Assembly (NCBI RefSeq): GCF_007002745.1
Contig: NZ_SGNY01000003.1
Span: 310,001-374,000, forward strand
DNA: 64,000 bases
Origin: Martinezella rhizogenes
GTDB taxonomy: Bacteria > Pseudomonadota > Alphaproteobacteria > Rhizobiales > Rhizobiaceae
Direction of reading: 5' to 3'
Shown: one piece after another, positions 1-8,450 of the stretch
Layout of the letters: every line of letters starts with the position of its first letter
Position numbering within the stretch: the first letter of the stretch is position 1
Notes under the pieces: model-generated
The model's input: only the letters and a program-made list of their open reading frames with translations
Database searches by the model: none
Told to the model about the DNA's origin: nothing
Program-made: the position numbers and the translations under genes

Positions 1-21
1 CCGGAAGCGGGACCGCGAAAC

Positions 22-40
22 GTCGCTTGGTTGCAAGGAC
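22..40 (+). promoter_or_regulatory. ROSE-type RNA thermometer, final hairpin
   Basis: The Shine-Dalgarno AAGGA (35-39) of the Hsp20 gene can pair with TCGCTT (23-28): G22-C40, T23-A39, C24-G38, G25 bulged, C26-G37, T27-A36, T28-A35, with a six-base loop. A UYGCU anti-SD strand with a bulged G facing the SD is the hallmark of ROSE elements, which hold rhizobial small heat-shock mRNAs closed at normal temperature. Upstream ROSE hairpins would lie left of the window edge, so only this hairpin can be judged. Confidence 0.7.
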
Positions 41-49
41 AGAAAAGAT

Positions 50-475
50 ATGAGCCGCATGACGCCATTCACCCACCCGCTTCTGCTGGGCTTTGATGCC
101 ATGGAAAAAACGCTGGAGCGCATGGCGAAGGCCAATGACGGCTATCCCCCCTATAACATCGAACGGCTGCCCGGGGTCGAAGACGTGCCGGAGCGCCTGC
201 GCATCACCATCGCTGTTGCCGGGTTTTCACAGGACGATCTGGATGTGACGACGGCCGACAACCAGCTTGTCATTCGCGGTCGCCAGCAGGAACAGGAAAA
301 GCGGGACTTCCTCTATAGGGGCATTGCGGCGCGCCAGTTCCAGCGGGTCTTCGTGCTTGCCGATGGCATGCAGGTCAGGGAAGCGCGCATGCGCAACGGC
401 CTTCTTTCCATCGATCTGGTGCGGCCTGAAATTTCGAACGTGGTAAAGAAAATTAATATTTCCGTCTCAGAGTAG
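50..475 (+). CDS. Small heat-shock protein, Hsp20 family
   Basis: This 141-residue protein is a typical bacterial small heat-shock chaperone of IbpA type, which binds unfolding proteins in the cytoplasm and holds them for refolding. The alpha-crystallin domain spans about residues 38-130, with the edge motif YRGIAARQFQRVFVL and the late GLLSIDLVRP strand that carries the conserved G-x-L pattern. The start is the ATG ten bases after AAGGA. That ribosome site is masked by a ROSE-like hairpin, so heat-induced translation is expected. A DUF1150 gene follows 56 bases downstream, a pairing common in Rhizobiales. Confidence 0.92.
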   Translation: MSRMTPFTHPLLLGFDAMEKTLERMAKANDGYPPYNIERLPGVEDVPERLRITIAVAGFSQDDLDVTTADNQLVIRGRQQEQEKRDFLYRGIAARQFQRVFVLADGMQVREARMRNGLLSIDLVRPEISNVVKKINISVSE

Positions 476-531
476 AACGTGAACGCCGGAATCGGACATG
501 AATCGCTCGGCGTGAAGAAGGAGGCTGAAAT

Positions 532-789
532 ATGCTTTTAAAAGAAGCGCATGCGCGTCTCACCCGATCCCAGCTGGCCCATATCGGCGAAGGAGAAGTG
601 GGATATATCCGCAAAATCCGTGCGGAAGACGTAAGCCGCTGTTTCCCGGAAGCACCTGATCTCGATCCGCAACTGGATCTCTGGGCGCTGTTTGGTGCGG
701 ATGGCACGCCGATCCTCCTGACCGACAACCGTTCAAGTACCTTTTTCAAGGCTGCCGAAGACGATCTCAAGACCGTCAGCCTGCACTAG
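532..789 (+). CDS. DUF1150 family protein
   Basis: An 85-residue protein of the DUF1150 family, recognised from the pattern LAHIGEGEVGYIRKIRAEDV near the N terminus and the central LWALFGADGTPILLTDNR. The family is small, soluble and of unknown function, and usually sits behind an Hsp20 gene, as here, so a role tied to the heat-shock gene is plausible but inferred. The start has a strong AAGGAGG site. It probably shares the Hsp20 transcript. Confidence 0.85.
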   Translation: MLLKEAHARLTRSQLAHIGEGEVGYIRKIRAEDVSRCFPEAPDLDPQLDLWALFGADGTPILLTDNRSSTFFKAAEDDLKTVSLH

Positions 790-902
790 AGCATTTCCCG
801 TAAAAGTGCGTAGCGGTTTTACGTCTGAAAAACGCGTGCAAACAAACAGATGGAGAATTTACGGGAAAAGTGAATCCCTGTTTTCCGTCTGGAGATGCAA
901 AG

Positions 903-932
903 AAAAAGCCCGCTTTTGAGCGGGCTTTTTCC
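903..932. terminator. Bidirectional Rho-independent terminator
   Basis: The stem AAAGCCCGCTTTT/GAGCGGGCTTTTT has A and T runs on both sides and can end transcription from the DUF1150 gene (plus) and from the EF-hand gene (minus), which converge here. Confidence 0.8.
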
Positions 933-941
933 TTGATGGAT

Positions 942-1550
942 TTAAAGGAACGGGCGGTCCGGCATATCGTCGATCGAGATGACGCCGTCCTTGTTCTTGT
1001 CCAGCCGCTCGAACATTTTCTCGCCGGCTGCGGTGAATTCGGCCTTGCTGACCTGCCCGTTCTCGTCGGTATCGGCCCAGCGGAGCATGCCGAGGCCCGC
1101 ACCCTTGCCGCCATGCTTGCCCCAGCCCTGATGACCGGAACGGCCGCCATGCTCGCGTTCGGCATGTCTTTCGGCGCGCTTGCCCTCCGGGCCTTTGCCG
1201 TCTTCGGCTTTGGCGTCCTCACGCTCGGGGCGCGGATTGGCGGCGCGGAAAGCTTCCATTTTCGCCTGGCGATATTCGCGCATTTCCTTCGGCGTGATCG
1301 AACCGTCCTTATCCTTGTCGATCTCGGTGAAAAGCGCGTCCTGTCGTGCGGCGAATTCTTCCTTCGAAATCTTGCCGTCCTTGTTGGTATCGGCAACCTT
1401 CAGGAGGTGAATGAAGGCAGCTTCCTGGCGGATCGGCATGCGATCCTTATGGCCTTTGCCGGGTGCGGCGAAACTTGCCGTTGCGGCCGTGCTGAGCACA
1501 AGGGCTGCGCCAAGAGCAGAGAGGGCGATTTTTCGTGTGGTCATCGTCAT
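942..1550 (-). CDS. Exported EF-hand calcium-binding protein
   Basis: A 202-residue protein with a cleavable signal peptide (residues 1 to about 29, ending ATASFAA) and four canonical EF-hand loops: DTNKDGKISKEE, DKDKDGSITPKE, DTDENGQVSKAE and DKNKDGVISIDD. The middle (about residues 100-140) is rich in Arg, Glu, His and Gly and looks disordered. Two pairs of EF hands joined by a charged linker suggest a periplasmic calcium sensor or buffer. The exact role is unknown. No enzymatic domain is visible. Confidence 0.88.
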   Translation of the reverse strand: MTMTTRKIALSALGAALVLSTAATASFAAPGKGHKDRMPIRQEAAFIHLLKVADTNKDGKISKEEFAARQDALFTEIDKDKDGSITPKEMREYRQAKMEAFRAANPRPEREDAKAEDGKGPEGKRAERHAEREHGGRSGHQGWGKHGGKGAGLGMLRWADTDENGQVSKAEFTAAGEKMFERLDKNKDGVISIDDMPDRPFL

Positions 1551-1667
1551 TACCTTTCTTTGGTGTCCCTGAAGAAAAGATAGTGACCTCTATCGAGCCT
1601 CACCACTTAAACATCGGTAAGGTGGATGAAGCTTCGGTAATGTTGCGGCGTAACTCGGCTATGGCGC

Positions 1668-2381
1668 TCAGCCGGCAATGGTTTTCGTCAGGAAGCCGGT
1701 CAGATTGTCGGTGATGTAGTCGATATGCGCATCGGTCTCGACGGGAATTTCCCAGCGCTCCATGATGACACCCTCGAGATTGGAGGGAACGAGCAGCACG
1801 GTTTTCATGCCAAGCGCCTTGGGGGCCGCAAGATTGCGCGGCAGGTCTTCGAACATGGCTGCTTTTTTCGTGTCGAGTTTCGCAAGCGCTGCGAATTTCT
1901 CATAGGTTGCGCGGGCCGGCTTCGGCAGGTAACCGGCAGCGACGATATCGAAGATATCCTCGAACTGATCGAGAATGCCAAGCGCGCCGGCGGCCGCCTG
2001 CGCATGCTTGACGCTGCCATTGGTCAGAATGAACTTGCGGCCCGGCAGCGCCTTGATCGCTTCGCCGAGTTCCGGATGGGGTTTCAGCGCCGAATAATCG
2101 ATGGCATGGGCGCGCTCCAGAAACTCGTCCGGGCTGATGCCGTAATTGATCATCAGTCCCTGAAGCGTTGTGCCATGGTCATGGTAATAACGCTTCTGCA
2201 GCACACGAGCCTCTTCCGGGTCGAGCTTTAAAAGCTCCGCAACATAGGCCGTCATGTTGCGGTCGATCTGGGAAAACAGATTGACGTGATGCGGATAGAG
2301 TGTGTTGTCGAGATCGAAGACCCATTCGCTCACATGGGCGAAATCGGCGGCATCGGGCAGGTTTTTCGGCTTTGTGTCCAT
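1668..2381 (-). CDS. Pyrimidine 5'-nucleotidase-type HAD hydrolase
   Basis: A haloacid-dehalogenase enzyme of 237 residues resembling the yeast Sdt1/pyrimidine 5'-nucleotidase subfamily. All four HAD motifs are present: I in WVFDLDNTLYP (the two Asp are nucleophile and acid/base), II in ILTNGS, III in the YLPKP lysine region, and IV in AMFEDLPRNL. The start was set at the ATG giving MDTKPKNLP, directly before the domain; the reading frame stays open much further upstream but that part is not conserved-looking. The substrate is inferred from the family. Confidence 0.85.
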   Translation of the reverse strand: MDTKPKNLPDAADFAHVSEWVFDLDNTLYPHHVNLFSQIDRNMTAYVAELLKLDPEEARVLQKRYYHDHGTTLQGLMINYGISPDEFLERAHAIDYSALKPHPELGEAIKALPGRKFILTNGSVKHAQAAAGALGILDQFEDIFDIVAAGYLPKPARATYEKFAALAKLDTKKAAMFEDLPRNLAAPKALGMKTVLLVPSNLEGVIMERWEIPVETDAHIDYITDNLTGFLTKTIAG

Positions 2382-2486
2382 GGCCTGCTTTATGCCCGTT
2401 TCGAATGCCGAAGAAAATCGAAAAGACGACGATTGGCAAGAAAATCGGGCTTGGCTGGGGCCTGCAGCGCATGATACCGCCAAACC

Positions 2487-3404
2487 ATGGAACTCTGGAT
2501 AGGCATAACCTTTGCAAGCGCGTTCTTGCAGAACCTGCGCTCGACCCTGCAAAAGCACCTTAAGGGCATGATGGGCACCACGGGCGCAACCTTCGTGCGC
2601 TTCGTGTTCGGCATGCCCTTTGCTCTTGCCTATCTCGCCTTTTTGCATTTCGGGGTCGGCCGGCCGCTGCCGGTGCCGAATATGTCTTTTGCCGTATGGG
2701 CGACGGTCGGGGCCATGGCGCAGATCGCCGCCACCTTCCTTCTGGTCCACCTGTTTTCCTTCCGCAACTTCGCGGTCGGCACGGCCTACTCCCGCACCGA
2801 ACCCGCGCAGGCGGCGCTGTTTGCGCTCATTTTCATCGGTGAAAGCGTCAATGGCGGCACATTGGCGGCCATTGCGGTTTCGGTCGCCGGCGTCATGCTG
2901 ATTTCGGTGGCGCGCACGGAAGTCACACCTGCCTCTATTCTCACCTCCATCTTCAGCCGGACAGCCGGTATAGGTCTCGCCTCTGGTGCGTTCTTCGGCC
3001 TGTCCTCGGTTGCCTATCGGTCGGCATCGCTGGCGCTCGCGCCCAGCCTGCCAACGCCCGATGCGGTGGTGCAGGCGGGCTACACCCTCGTCATCGTCAT
3101 CGTGATGCAGACAGTATCGATGTTCCTGTGGATCGTCTGGCGGCAGAGGGATGAGTTGCGGCGCATCGCAAAGGCGTGGAAACCGTCACTTGCGGTCGGT
3201 TTCGTCGGTGCTACGGCCTCATTTGGCTGGTTTACGGCGATGACCTTGCAGCAGGCCGCCGTGGTCAAGGCGCTGGCACAGGTGGAGATGCTGTTTGCCT
3301 TCGCCTCGACCGTGCTGTTCTTCAAGGAGAAGATCAACAGGCTCGAACTTTCCGGCTGCCTGTTAATTGTCGTCGGGGTCTTGTCGCTTCTGGTGTTCGG
3401 CTGA
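2487..3404 (+). CDS. DMT/EamA family inner-membrane transporter
   Basis: A 305-residue hydrophobic protein with about ten membrane segments arranged as two EamA repeats. The second half carries AQVEMLFAFASTVLFFKEKINRLELSGCLLIVVGVLSLL, typical of drug/metabolite transporters, quoted here only as a hallmark region (residues about 265-303, key pattern FKEK then a final hydrophobic helix). The substrate cannot be told. It is transcribed divergently from the HAD gene; the starts are about 105 bases apart. Confidence 0.85.
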   Translation: MELWIGITFASAFLQNLRSTLQKHLKGMMGTTGATFVRFVFGMPFALAYLAFLHFGVGRPLPVPNMSFAVWATVGAMAQIAATFLLVHLFSFRNFAVGTAYSRTEPAQAALFALIFIGESVNGGTLAAIAVSVAGVMLISVARTEVTPASILTSIFSRTAGIGLASGAFFGLSSVAYRSASLALAPSLPTPDAVVQAGYTLVIVIVMQTVSMFLWIVWRQRDELRRIAKAWKPSLAVGFVGATASFGWFTAMTLQQAAVVKALAQVEMLFAFASTVLFFKEKINRLELSGCLLIVVGVLSLLVFG

Positions 3405-3452
3405 AACGTCGTCTGTGGCGGACAGGCTGGCCGTCCGCCACATTAAATCGCA

Positions 3453-4337
3453 TCAGGGCACGATCAGCGTACCGGCGCCTTCCGTGAAGATTTCCAGAAG
3501 CACGGAATGCGGGGTCTTGCCGTTGAGGATCACCACGCCCTGCACGCCAGCCTTTATGGCCTCGATGCAGGTCTCGACCTTCGGGATCATGCCGCCGGAA
3601 ATCGTGCCATCCTTGATGAGCGCGCGTGCCTGGGAAACCGTCAGTTCCTTGATGAGTTCCTTGTTGCGATCAAGAACGCCCGGAACGTCGGTCAGGAACA
3701 GCAGGCGTGTGGCGTTCAGCGCGCCGGCAATGGCGCCGGCAAAGGTGTCGGCGTTGATGTTGTAGGTGGCGCCATCGCGGCCGGGAGCGACGGGGGCGAT
3801 GACCGGGATCATCTCGGACTTGGCGAGCAGGTCGAGCAATGTGCGGTCGACTTCCACGACTTCACCGACGAAACCGAGATCGAGAACACGTTCGATATTG
3901 CTGTCGGGATCGATGACGGTTTTTTTCGCCTTTTCGGCGAAGACCATGTTGCCGTCCTTGCCGCAAAGACCGATCGCCCATTCGCCCGTCTGGTTGATGA
4001 GTGCGACGATTTCCTTGTTGATCGAACCGGCCAGAACCATTTCGACGATCTCGACCGTCTTGGCGTCGGTGACACGAAGGCCGCCCTCGAATTTCGATTC
4101 GATGCCCATTTTCGTCAGCATCGCGCCGATCTGCGGGCCGCCGCCATGGACGACGATGGGGTTGATGCCGGACTGCTTCAACAGGGCGATATCTTCCGCG
4201 AAAGCCTTGCCGAGTGTCGAATCCCCCATGGCGTGACCACCATATTTTACGACGATGGTCTTGTTCTCATATTTCTGCATGAAGGGCAGAGCCTGTGCAA
4301 GCAGCCGCGCCTGAGTTTCGCTTTCGGAAGAAGTCAT
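3453..4337 (-). CDS. argB: Acetylglutamate kinase
   Basis: ArgB phosphorylates N-acetyl-L-glutamate with ATP, the second step of arginine synthesis, in the cytoplasm. The 294-residue length is normal for the arginine-sensitive type. Hallmarks are VKYGGHAMG (phosphate binding, about residue 29), VHGGGPQIG (about 63-71), and the C-terminal [12 protein letters not shown] that binds ATP and the regulatory site. In related genomes it is a neighbour of engB and yidC; here a plus-strand gene separates them. Confidence 0.97.
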   Translation of the reverse strand: MTSSESETQARLLAQALPFMQKYENKTIVVKYGGHAMGDSTLGKAFAEDIALLKQSGINPIVVHGGGPQIGAMLTKMGIESKFEGGLRVTDAKTVEIVEMVLAGSINKEIVALINQTGEWAIGLCGKDGNMVFAEKAKKTVIDPDSNIERVLDLGFVGEVVEVDRTLLDLLAKSEMIPVIAPVAPGRDGATYNINADTFAGAIAGALNATRLLFLTDVPGVLDRNKELIKELTVSQARALIKDGTISGGMIPKVETCIEAIKAGVQGVVILNGKTPHSVLLEIFTEGAGTLIVP

Positions 4338-4694
4338 GGAAAAACCTCGGTCTGTGGTTGCGGCCCAAAAGAGCCTTTCATCGCTCTACAGCATCGGTGC
4401 AGAAATCGGAATCGATTTTTGCAGTGCAGGATGCATGGATCGGCCATGCCGGCACGTTTGCAGGGACAGGCGGATGTCTGCTTTTGACGAATGAAATAAC
4501 CTCCGGGCCTTATTGTGTCGATGCCTGGTAAAATTCCGCTTTTGGGCGGCGCAAAGCACGTAATAAGATTGACATAAAGCACCAATCGGACCAGCCTTGT
4601 TTGCGGCAGGGGAGGGGTTATTCAGCAGGGCGACAGGGATGTGTCGCGCATCGCGAAACGATGCTGCCTGGACGACCGAGGAGTTTGAAGACCT
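4338..4694. other. Intergenic region argB / anti-sigma-like gene
   Basis: This 357-base stretch separates two divergent starts and must hold both promoters. I see no tRNA, clear operator or convincing small gene in it. Confidence 0.5.
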
Positions 4695-5072
4695 ATGACG
4701 GCACCGGATCGAGACAAGCAAAGCGGTTTGCGGGACGAAGTGCTCGCTGGCGAATATGTGCTGGGTGCCCTGCCGCCGGAAAGCATGGCGGAGCTTGCCA
4801 AACGCGTCAAACGCGACCGCCAGTTTGCTGCCATGGTCAGGCGCTGGCGGGATAATCTGGCTGAAACCGAGTACCGGGAAAAGGCGACCGTCGCTGCATT
4901 GCTTGAAAGGGATCCAACCCGGTCAGGCCTGCCTTTCAAAAGTCAGCCTCTGCGCAATGGTAGCATGTTCGCCGCCATGCTTCTGGAGGTCTGGCATTCG
5001 GTGCGTTTCTGGCGGCTTCTGGCATTGACGGCGATGCTGTGGACCGCCGTTCTGCTTTTTACCATCGCCTGA
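4695..5072 (+). CDS. Short anti-sigma-factor-like membrane protein
   Basis: The first 60 residues (LAGEYVLGALPPESMAELAK followed by a run of charged helices) match the N-terminal sigma-binding helix region seen in RskA/anti-sigma-K proteins. One membrane helix lies at the very C terminus (about residues 104-124) and the protein stops there at 125 residues, so the usual extracytoplasmic domain of about 130 residues is missing. No sigma factor gene is adjacent. It could be a truncated regulator or a family with only the cytoplasmic half; the function is inferred. Confidence 0.7.
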   Translation: MTAPDRDKQSGLRDEVLAGEYVLGALPPESMAELAKRVKRDRQFAAMVRRWRDNLAETEYREKATVAALLERDPTRSGLPFKSQPLRNGSMFAAMLLEVWHSVRFWRLLALTAMLWTAVLLFTIA

Positions 5073-5090
5073 GGACAAGGGCCGCGCCTC

Positions 5091-5744
5091 TTAAAGCGAG
5101 ACGGTTCTGACGATCTCGGCGCGCAGGCTGTCCAGCCCGAAGGATTTTTCCGACGACGTGGCGAGAACTTCCGGATAGGCCGCAGGACGCTTGCGGATTT
5201 TCTCCAGCGTTTCACCGATCAACCGGGGAACACCGACGTCCTTGATCTTGTCCGTCTTCGTCAGCACGACCTGATAGGAAACGGCCGCCTTGTCGAGCAG
5301 GCTCAGAACCTCTTCATCGTTCTTCTTAATGCCATGGCGGGAATCGATCAGCACGTAAACGCGCTTCAGCGTTGCGCGGCCACGCAGATAATCGAAGACG
5401 AGCTTTGTCCAGGCGTCGACATGGTCCTTTGGTGCCTGCGCATAACCGTAACCGGGCATGTCGACCAGCGCCATCGGCGGCAGGTCACCCGGCTCGCCGG
5501 AATAACCTTCCGGAACGAAATAGTTCAGTTCCTGCGTGCGGCCGGGCGTGTTGGAAGTGCGGGCAAGTCCCTTGTGGCCCACCAACGCATTGATGAGCGA
5601 GGACTTGCCGACATTCGAACGTCCAGCAAAAGCAATCTCCGGCGGGCCTTCGGGCGGCAGGAATTTCATCGCGGGAACGCCGCGAATGAATATCCAGGGT
5701 CGCCCGAAAAGGGGCTTTTCGGTTGCCGGGCCGGTGTCACTCAT
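5091..5744 (-). CDS. engB: Ribosome-biogenesis GTPase EngB (YsxC/YihA)
   Basis: A 217-residue small GTPase needed for assembly of the large ribosomal subunit. G motifs are visible: G1 [10 protein letters not shown]3 DMPGYGYA, G4 TKTDK, and the G2 threonine region NTPGRTQ. Its ATG overlaps the stop of yidC by four bases (ATGA), so it is the last gene of the rpmH-rnpA-yidC-engB operon and likely coupled to yidC translation. Confidence 0.96.
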   Translation of the reverse strand: MSDTGPATEKPLFGRPWIFIRGVPAMKFLPPEGPPEIAFAGRSNVGKSSLINALVGHKGLARTSNTPGRTQELNYFVPEGYSGEPGDLPPMALVDMPGYGYAQAPKDHVDAWTKLVFDYLRGRATLKRVYVLIDSRHGIKKNDEEVLSLLDKAAVSYQVVLTKTDKIKDVGVPRLIGETLEKIRKRPAAYPEVLATSSEKSFGLDSLRAEIVRTVSL

Positions 5745-7543
5745 TTCGATTGCACCGGCTTTCGCTTGAACAGCCCTTTGAGATTATCGAACAGTTCGAT
5801 CTTGGCACCGTGACGCTTCATGATGAGGGCCTGCTGCGAGATCGACAGGGTGTTGTTCCACGCCCAGTAGATAACCAGACCAGCCGGGAAGGAAGCCAGC
5901 ATGAAGGTGAAGATCAGCGGCATCCAGGTGAAGATCATCGCCTGTGTCGGATCGGGCGGTGTCGGGTTCATGCGCATCTGCAGGAACATGGTGATGCCCA
6001 TGATCAACGGCCAGACGCCGATCATCAGGAAGTGCGGCACGTCGTAGGGCAGAAGGCCGAACAGGTTGAACAGCGACGTCGGATCGGGCGCGGAAAGGTC
6101 GTGGATCCAGCCGAAGAACGGTGCATGCCGCATTTCGATGGTGACGTAGATGACCTTGTAGAGCGCAAAGAAGACGGGGATCTGCAGCAGCATCGGCCAG
6201 CAGCCGGCCACCGGATTGATCTTCTCTTCCTTGTAGAGCTGCATCATCGCCTGCTGCATGGCCATGCGGTCATCGCCGTGCTTGGCCTTCAGCTCTTCCA
6301 TCTTCGGCTGTACGCGCTTCATGTTCGCCATGGAAGCATACTGCTTGCTGGCGAGCGGGAAGAAGAGCGCCTTGACCACGATGGTGGTGAGCAGGATCGC
6401 CACGCCGAAATTGCCGAAATAACGGAAGAAGAAATCCATCATTTTGAACATCGGCTTGGTGATGAAGTAGAACCAGCCCCAGTCGATCAGCAGGTCGAAC
6501 TTCGGAATGGAATATTCGGTCTCATAACGGTCGACCAGCGGCACTTCCTTGGCGCCGGCGAAGACGAGGCTCTTCAGCTCGATGGACTGGCCGGGTTCGA
6601 CCGTTATCGTGTCGCTCTTGAAATCGGCCTGATAGCTCGGCTGATTGCCCGTGATATGCGAATAGCGGGTTTCAAACGGCGTCGTCTGCGGCGGGACGAT
6701 GGCCGCGGCCCAGTATTTGTCGGTGATGCCGAGCCAGCCGCCAGTCGCCTTGGCAACCGTTACCGGTGCCTCTTCAACGTCCTTGTATTTCTCTTCCGTC
6801 AGGCTGCCGTCTTTGCCGGAGACACCGAGAAAGCCTTCATGGATAACGAAGACGGGCGGAATCGCCGGCTTGTTGTTGCGCGTCACGCGGCCGTAGGTGG
6901 CGAAGGAAATAGCCGTCTGGCCGGGGTTCTCGACCTTATCTGCGACCGAGATCATGTAATGCGGGTCGATCGACACCGTACGGGAGAAAACGACGCCCTT
7001 TTCGTTGGTATAGGTGAGCGTGACGGGTGTGGTTTCCGTCAGCTTGTCGCCGCTGGCAAGCGTCCAGACCGTGGTCGGGCCGGGAACGCCACCGACTTCG
7101 GCAGCGCCAACATAACCAAGCTCGGTAAAGTAACCGTCCTTGGTGTCGGAGGGCGAAAACAGCGTGATGATCGGGCTCGAGTCATCGACGGTCTCATGGT
7201 AGCCCTTGAGCCGGATGTCATCGAAGCGGGCGCCGGTCAGGTTGATCGAACCGGCAATGGCGTTGGTATCGATTGCGACGCGCTGGGTCTTGGCGATCGC
7301 TTCTTCCCGGGTCGCCGTGGCGGCGGCCTGCGTGGAGGATGCGGGCGGCGCGCCTTCTACAGTTGCACCGGGCGCGGCACCGGGTGCCGGCTGTTGCTGC
7401 GTCGTCTGCTGCTGCGCCTGGCGGGCCTCTTCGGCGCGGCGCTGCTGCTCGATGCGCGGATTCATGTAAAGGAATTGCCAGGCGAGGACGATGACAACCG
7501 AAAGGGCTATCGCGATGAAGTAATTGCGGTTCTTTTCCATCAT
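5741..7543 (-). CDS. yidC: Membrane protein insertase YidC
   Basis: YidC inserts membrane proteins alone or with SecYEG. The 600-residue protein is a full Gram-negative form: an N-terminal membrane anchor (about residues 7-25, [18 protein letters not shown]), a Gln/Ala/Pro-rich linker, a large periplasmic domain (about 70-350) and the conserved C-terminal insertase core with [20 protein letters not shown]. It overlaps rnpA by four bases upstream and engB by four bases downstream. Confidence 0.97.
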   Translation of the reverse strand: MMEKNRNYFIAIALSVVIVLAWQFLYMNPRIEQQRRAEEARQAQQQTTQQQPAPGAAPGATVEGAPPASSTQAAATATREEAIAKTQRVAIDTNAIAGSINLTGARFDDIRLKGYHETVDDSSPIITLFSPSDTKDGYFTELGYVGAAEVGGVPGPTTVWTLASGDKLTETTPVTLTYTNEKGVVFSRTVSIDPHYMISVADKVENPGQTAISFATYGRVTRNNKPAIPPVFVIHEGFLGVSGKDGSLTEEKYKDVEEAPVTVAKATGGWLGITDKYWAAAIVPPQTTPFETRYSHITGNQPSYQADFKSDTITVEPGQSIELKSLVFAGAKEVPLVDRYETEYSIPKFDLLIDWGWFYFITKPMFKMMDFFFRYFGNFGVAILLTTIVVKALFFPLASKQYASMANMKRVQPKMEELKAKHGDDRMAMQQAMMQLYKEEKINPVAGCWPMLLQIPVFFALYKVIYVTIEMRHAPFFGWIHDLSAPDPTSLFNLFGLLPYDVPHFLMIGVWPLIMGITMFLQMRMNPTPPDPTQAMIFTWMPLIFTFMLASFPAGLVIYWAWNNTLSISQQALIMKRHGAKIELFDNLKGLFKRKPVQSK

Positions 7544-7923
7544 TCTTTCCTGGAGCGGGTCTCCTGGGACCGTTTCGGTTTCGCCGTTCCTTCAATGCGC
7601 TCGGTAAGGAGAGACTGAAGTTTCGGGAAGGCCGTACTAAGCACGTCCCTGCGGGCGACAATCACATAGTCATGACCGGGCTTCATTGCGACCCCGGCAG
7701 AAAGCCTGACGGCTTCCTTGAGACGGCGGCGCATGCGATTTCGCTCGACCGCGTTGCCTTGTTTTTTTGTTACGGTAAAACCGACCCGTGGTTCGGTTTC
7801 CGGGGTCTTCCGATCAAGCACTTCCAGAAGAAAGGTGCCTCCCCGTCGTTTTTCCCCTGCCTGAACGGCAAGAAACTCCGACCGGTTTTTAAGCCGGCCG
7901 GGGTGTTTTTTAGTCTCGCTCAT
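7540..7923 (-). CDS. rnpA: Ribonuclease P protein component
   Basis: RnpA is the basic protein subunit that assists RNase P RNA in maturing tRNA 5' ends. The hallmark is [19 protein letters not shown] (about residues 52-70), the RNR motif. The start at MSETKKH gives 127 residues, the normal size; a longer reading frame exists but would add nothing conserved. It lies 36 bases after rpmH and overlaps yidC by four bases. Confidence 0.95.
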   Translation of the reverse strand: MSETKKHPGRLKNRSEFLAVQAGEKRRGGTFLLEVLDRKTPETEPRVGFTVTKKQGNAVERNRMRRRLKEAVRLSAGVAMKPGHDYVIVARRDVLSTAFPKLQSLLTERIEGTAKPKRSQETRSRKE

Positions 7924-7959
7924 GTGCCCGCGACTTTCATCGGGCCACACGCTCGGCAA

Positions 7960-8097
7960 TTAAGCCGACAGACGTGCGCGGCCGCGCGCACGGCGGGCTG
8001 CGAGAACCTTGCGGCCGCCAGCAGTAGCCATGCGGGCACGGAAACCATGACGACGCTTGCGAACAAGCTTGGACGGTTGGTAGGTACGCTTCGACAT
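7960..8097 (-). CDS. rpmH: 50S ribosomal protein L34
   Basis: A 45-residue, very basic protein beginning [20 protein letters not shown] and ending RGRARLSA, the classic L34 sequence. It is the first gene of the rpmH-rnpA-yidC-engB operon. It has one extra residue (Ser2) compared with the common MKRTYQPS start. Confidence 0.97.
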   Translation of the reverse strand: MSKRTYQPSKLVRKRRHGFRARMATAGGRKVLAARRARGRARLSA

Positions 8098-8450
8098 TTA
8101 TTTAATACCGCGGTGTGCGGCCCTTCTTGAATTTGCAATTATTTGCAAGAGCGTTTCGTTTTTTGCACGGCTAACCCCGCCTGGGCGAGCTTTCAATGGC
8201 CGAGCGTGCGCGGCTTATAAGGGCATAGGCCGAACAAAGTCAATTGCCGAAGGGGTTTTCGCGGTTCACCTTTTGCGGAAAACGCACCGCCTTCTCCTTC
8301 GCCGACTGTCGATAGAGATTGATTCCAACGCGCAATCGATAAAATCCGAAATTCTTTCTTAACGCAGCATTGATAAATGTTGTGATGCGAAAAGTTATGC
8401 CAGCTTCCTGTTTTTCATCGTGCGGCTGGCTTGTGTTTGGGGGAACGAAA
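8098..8450. other. Intergenic region rpmH / chemoreceptor
   Basis: About 350 bases between divergent genes. It should contain the strong promoter of the rpmH operon and the promoter of the chemoreceptor. I found no further gene; the reading frame of the chemoreceptor is open from 8370 but the stretch 8370-8450 does not look coding. Confidence 0.5.

Noticed and set aside
5741..7618. Long plus-strand frame (631 codons) opposite yidC
   Set aside because: It mirrors yidC and has His/Arg/Asp-rich composition typical of an antisense shadow in GC-rich DNA.
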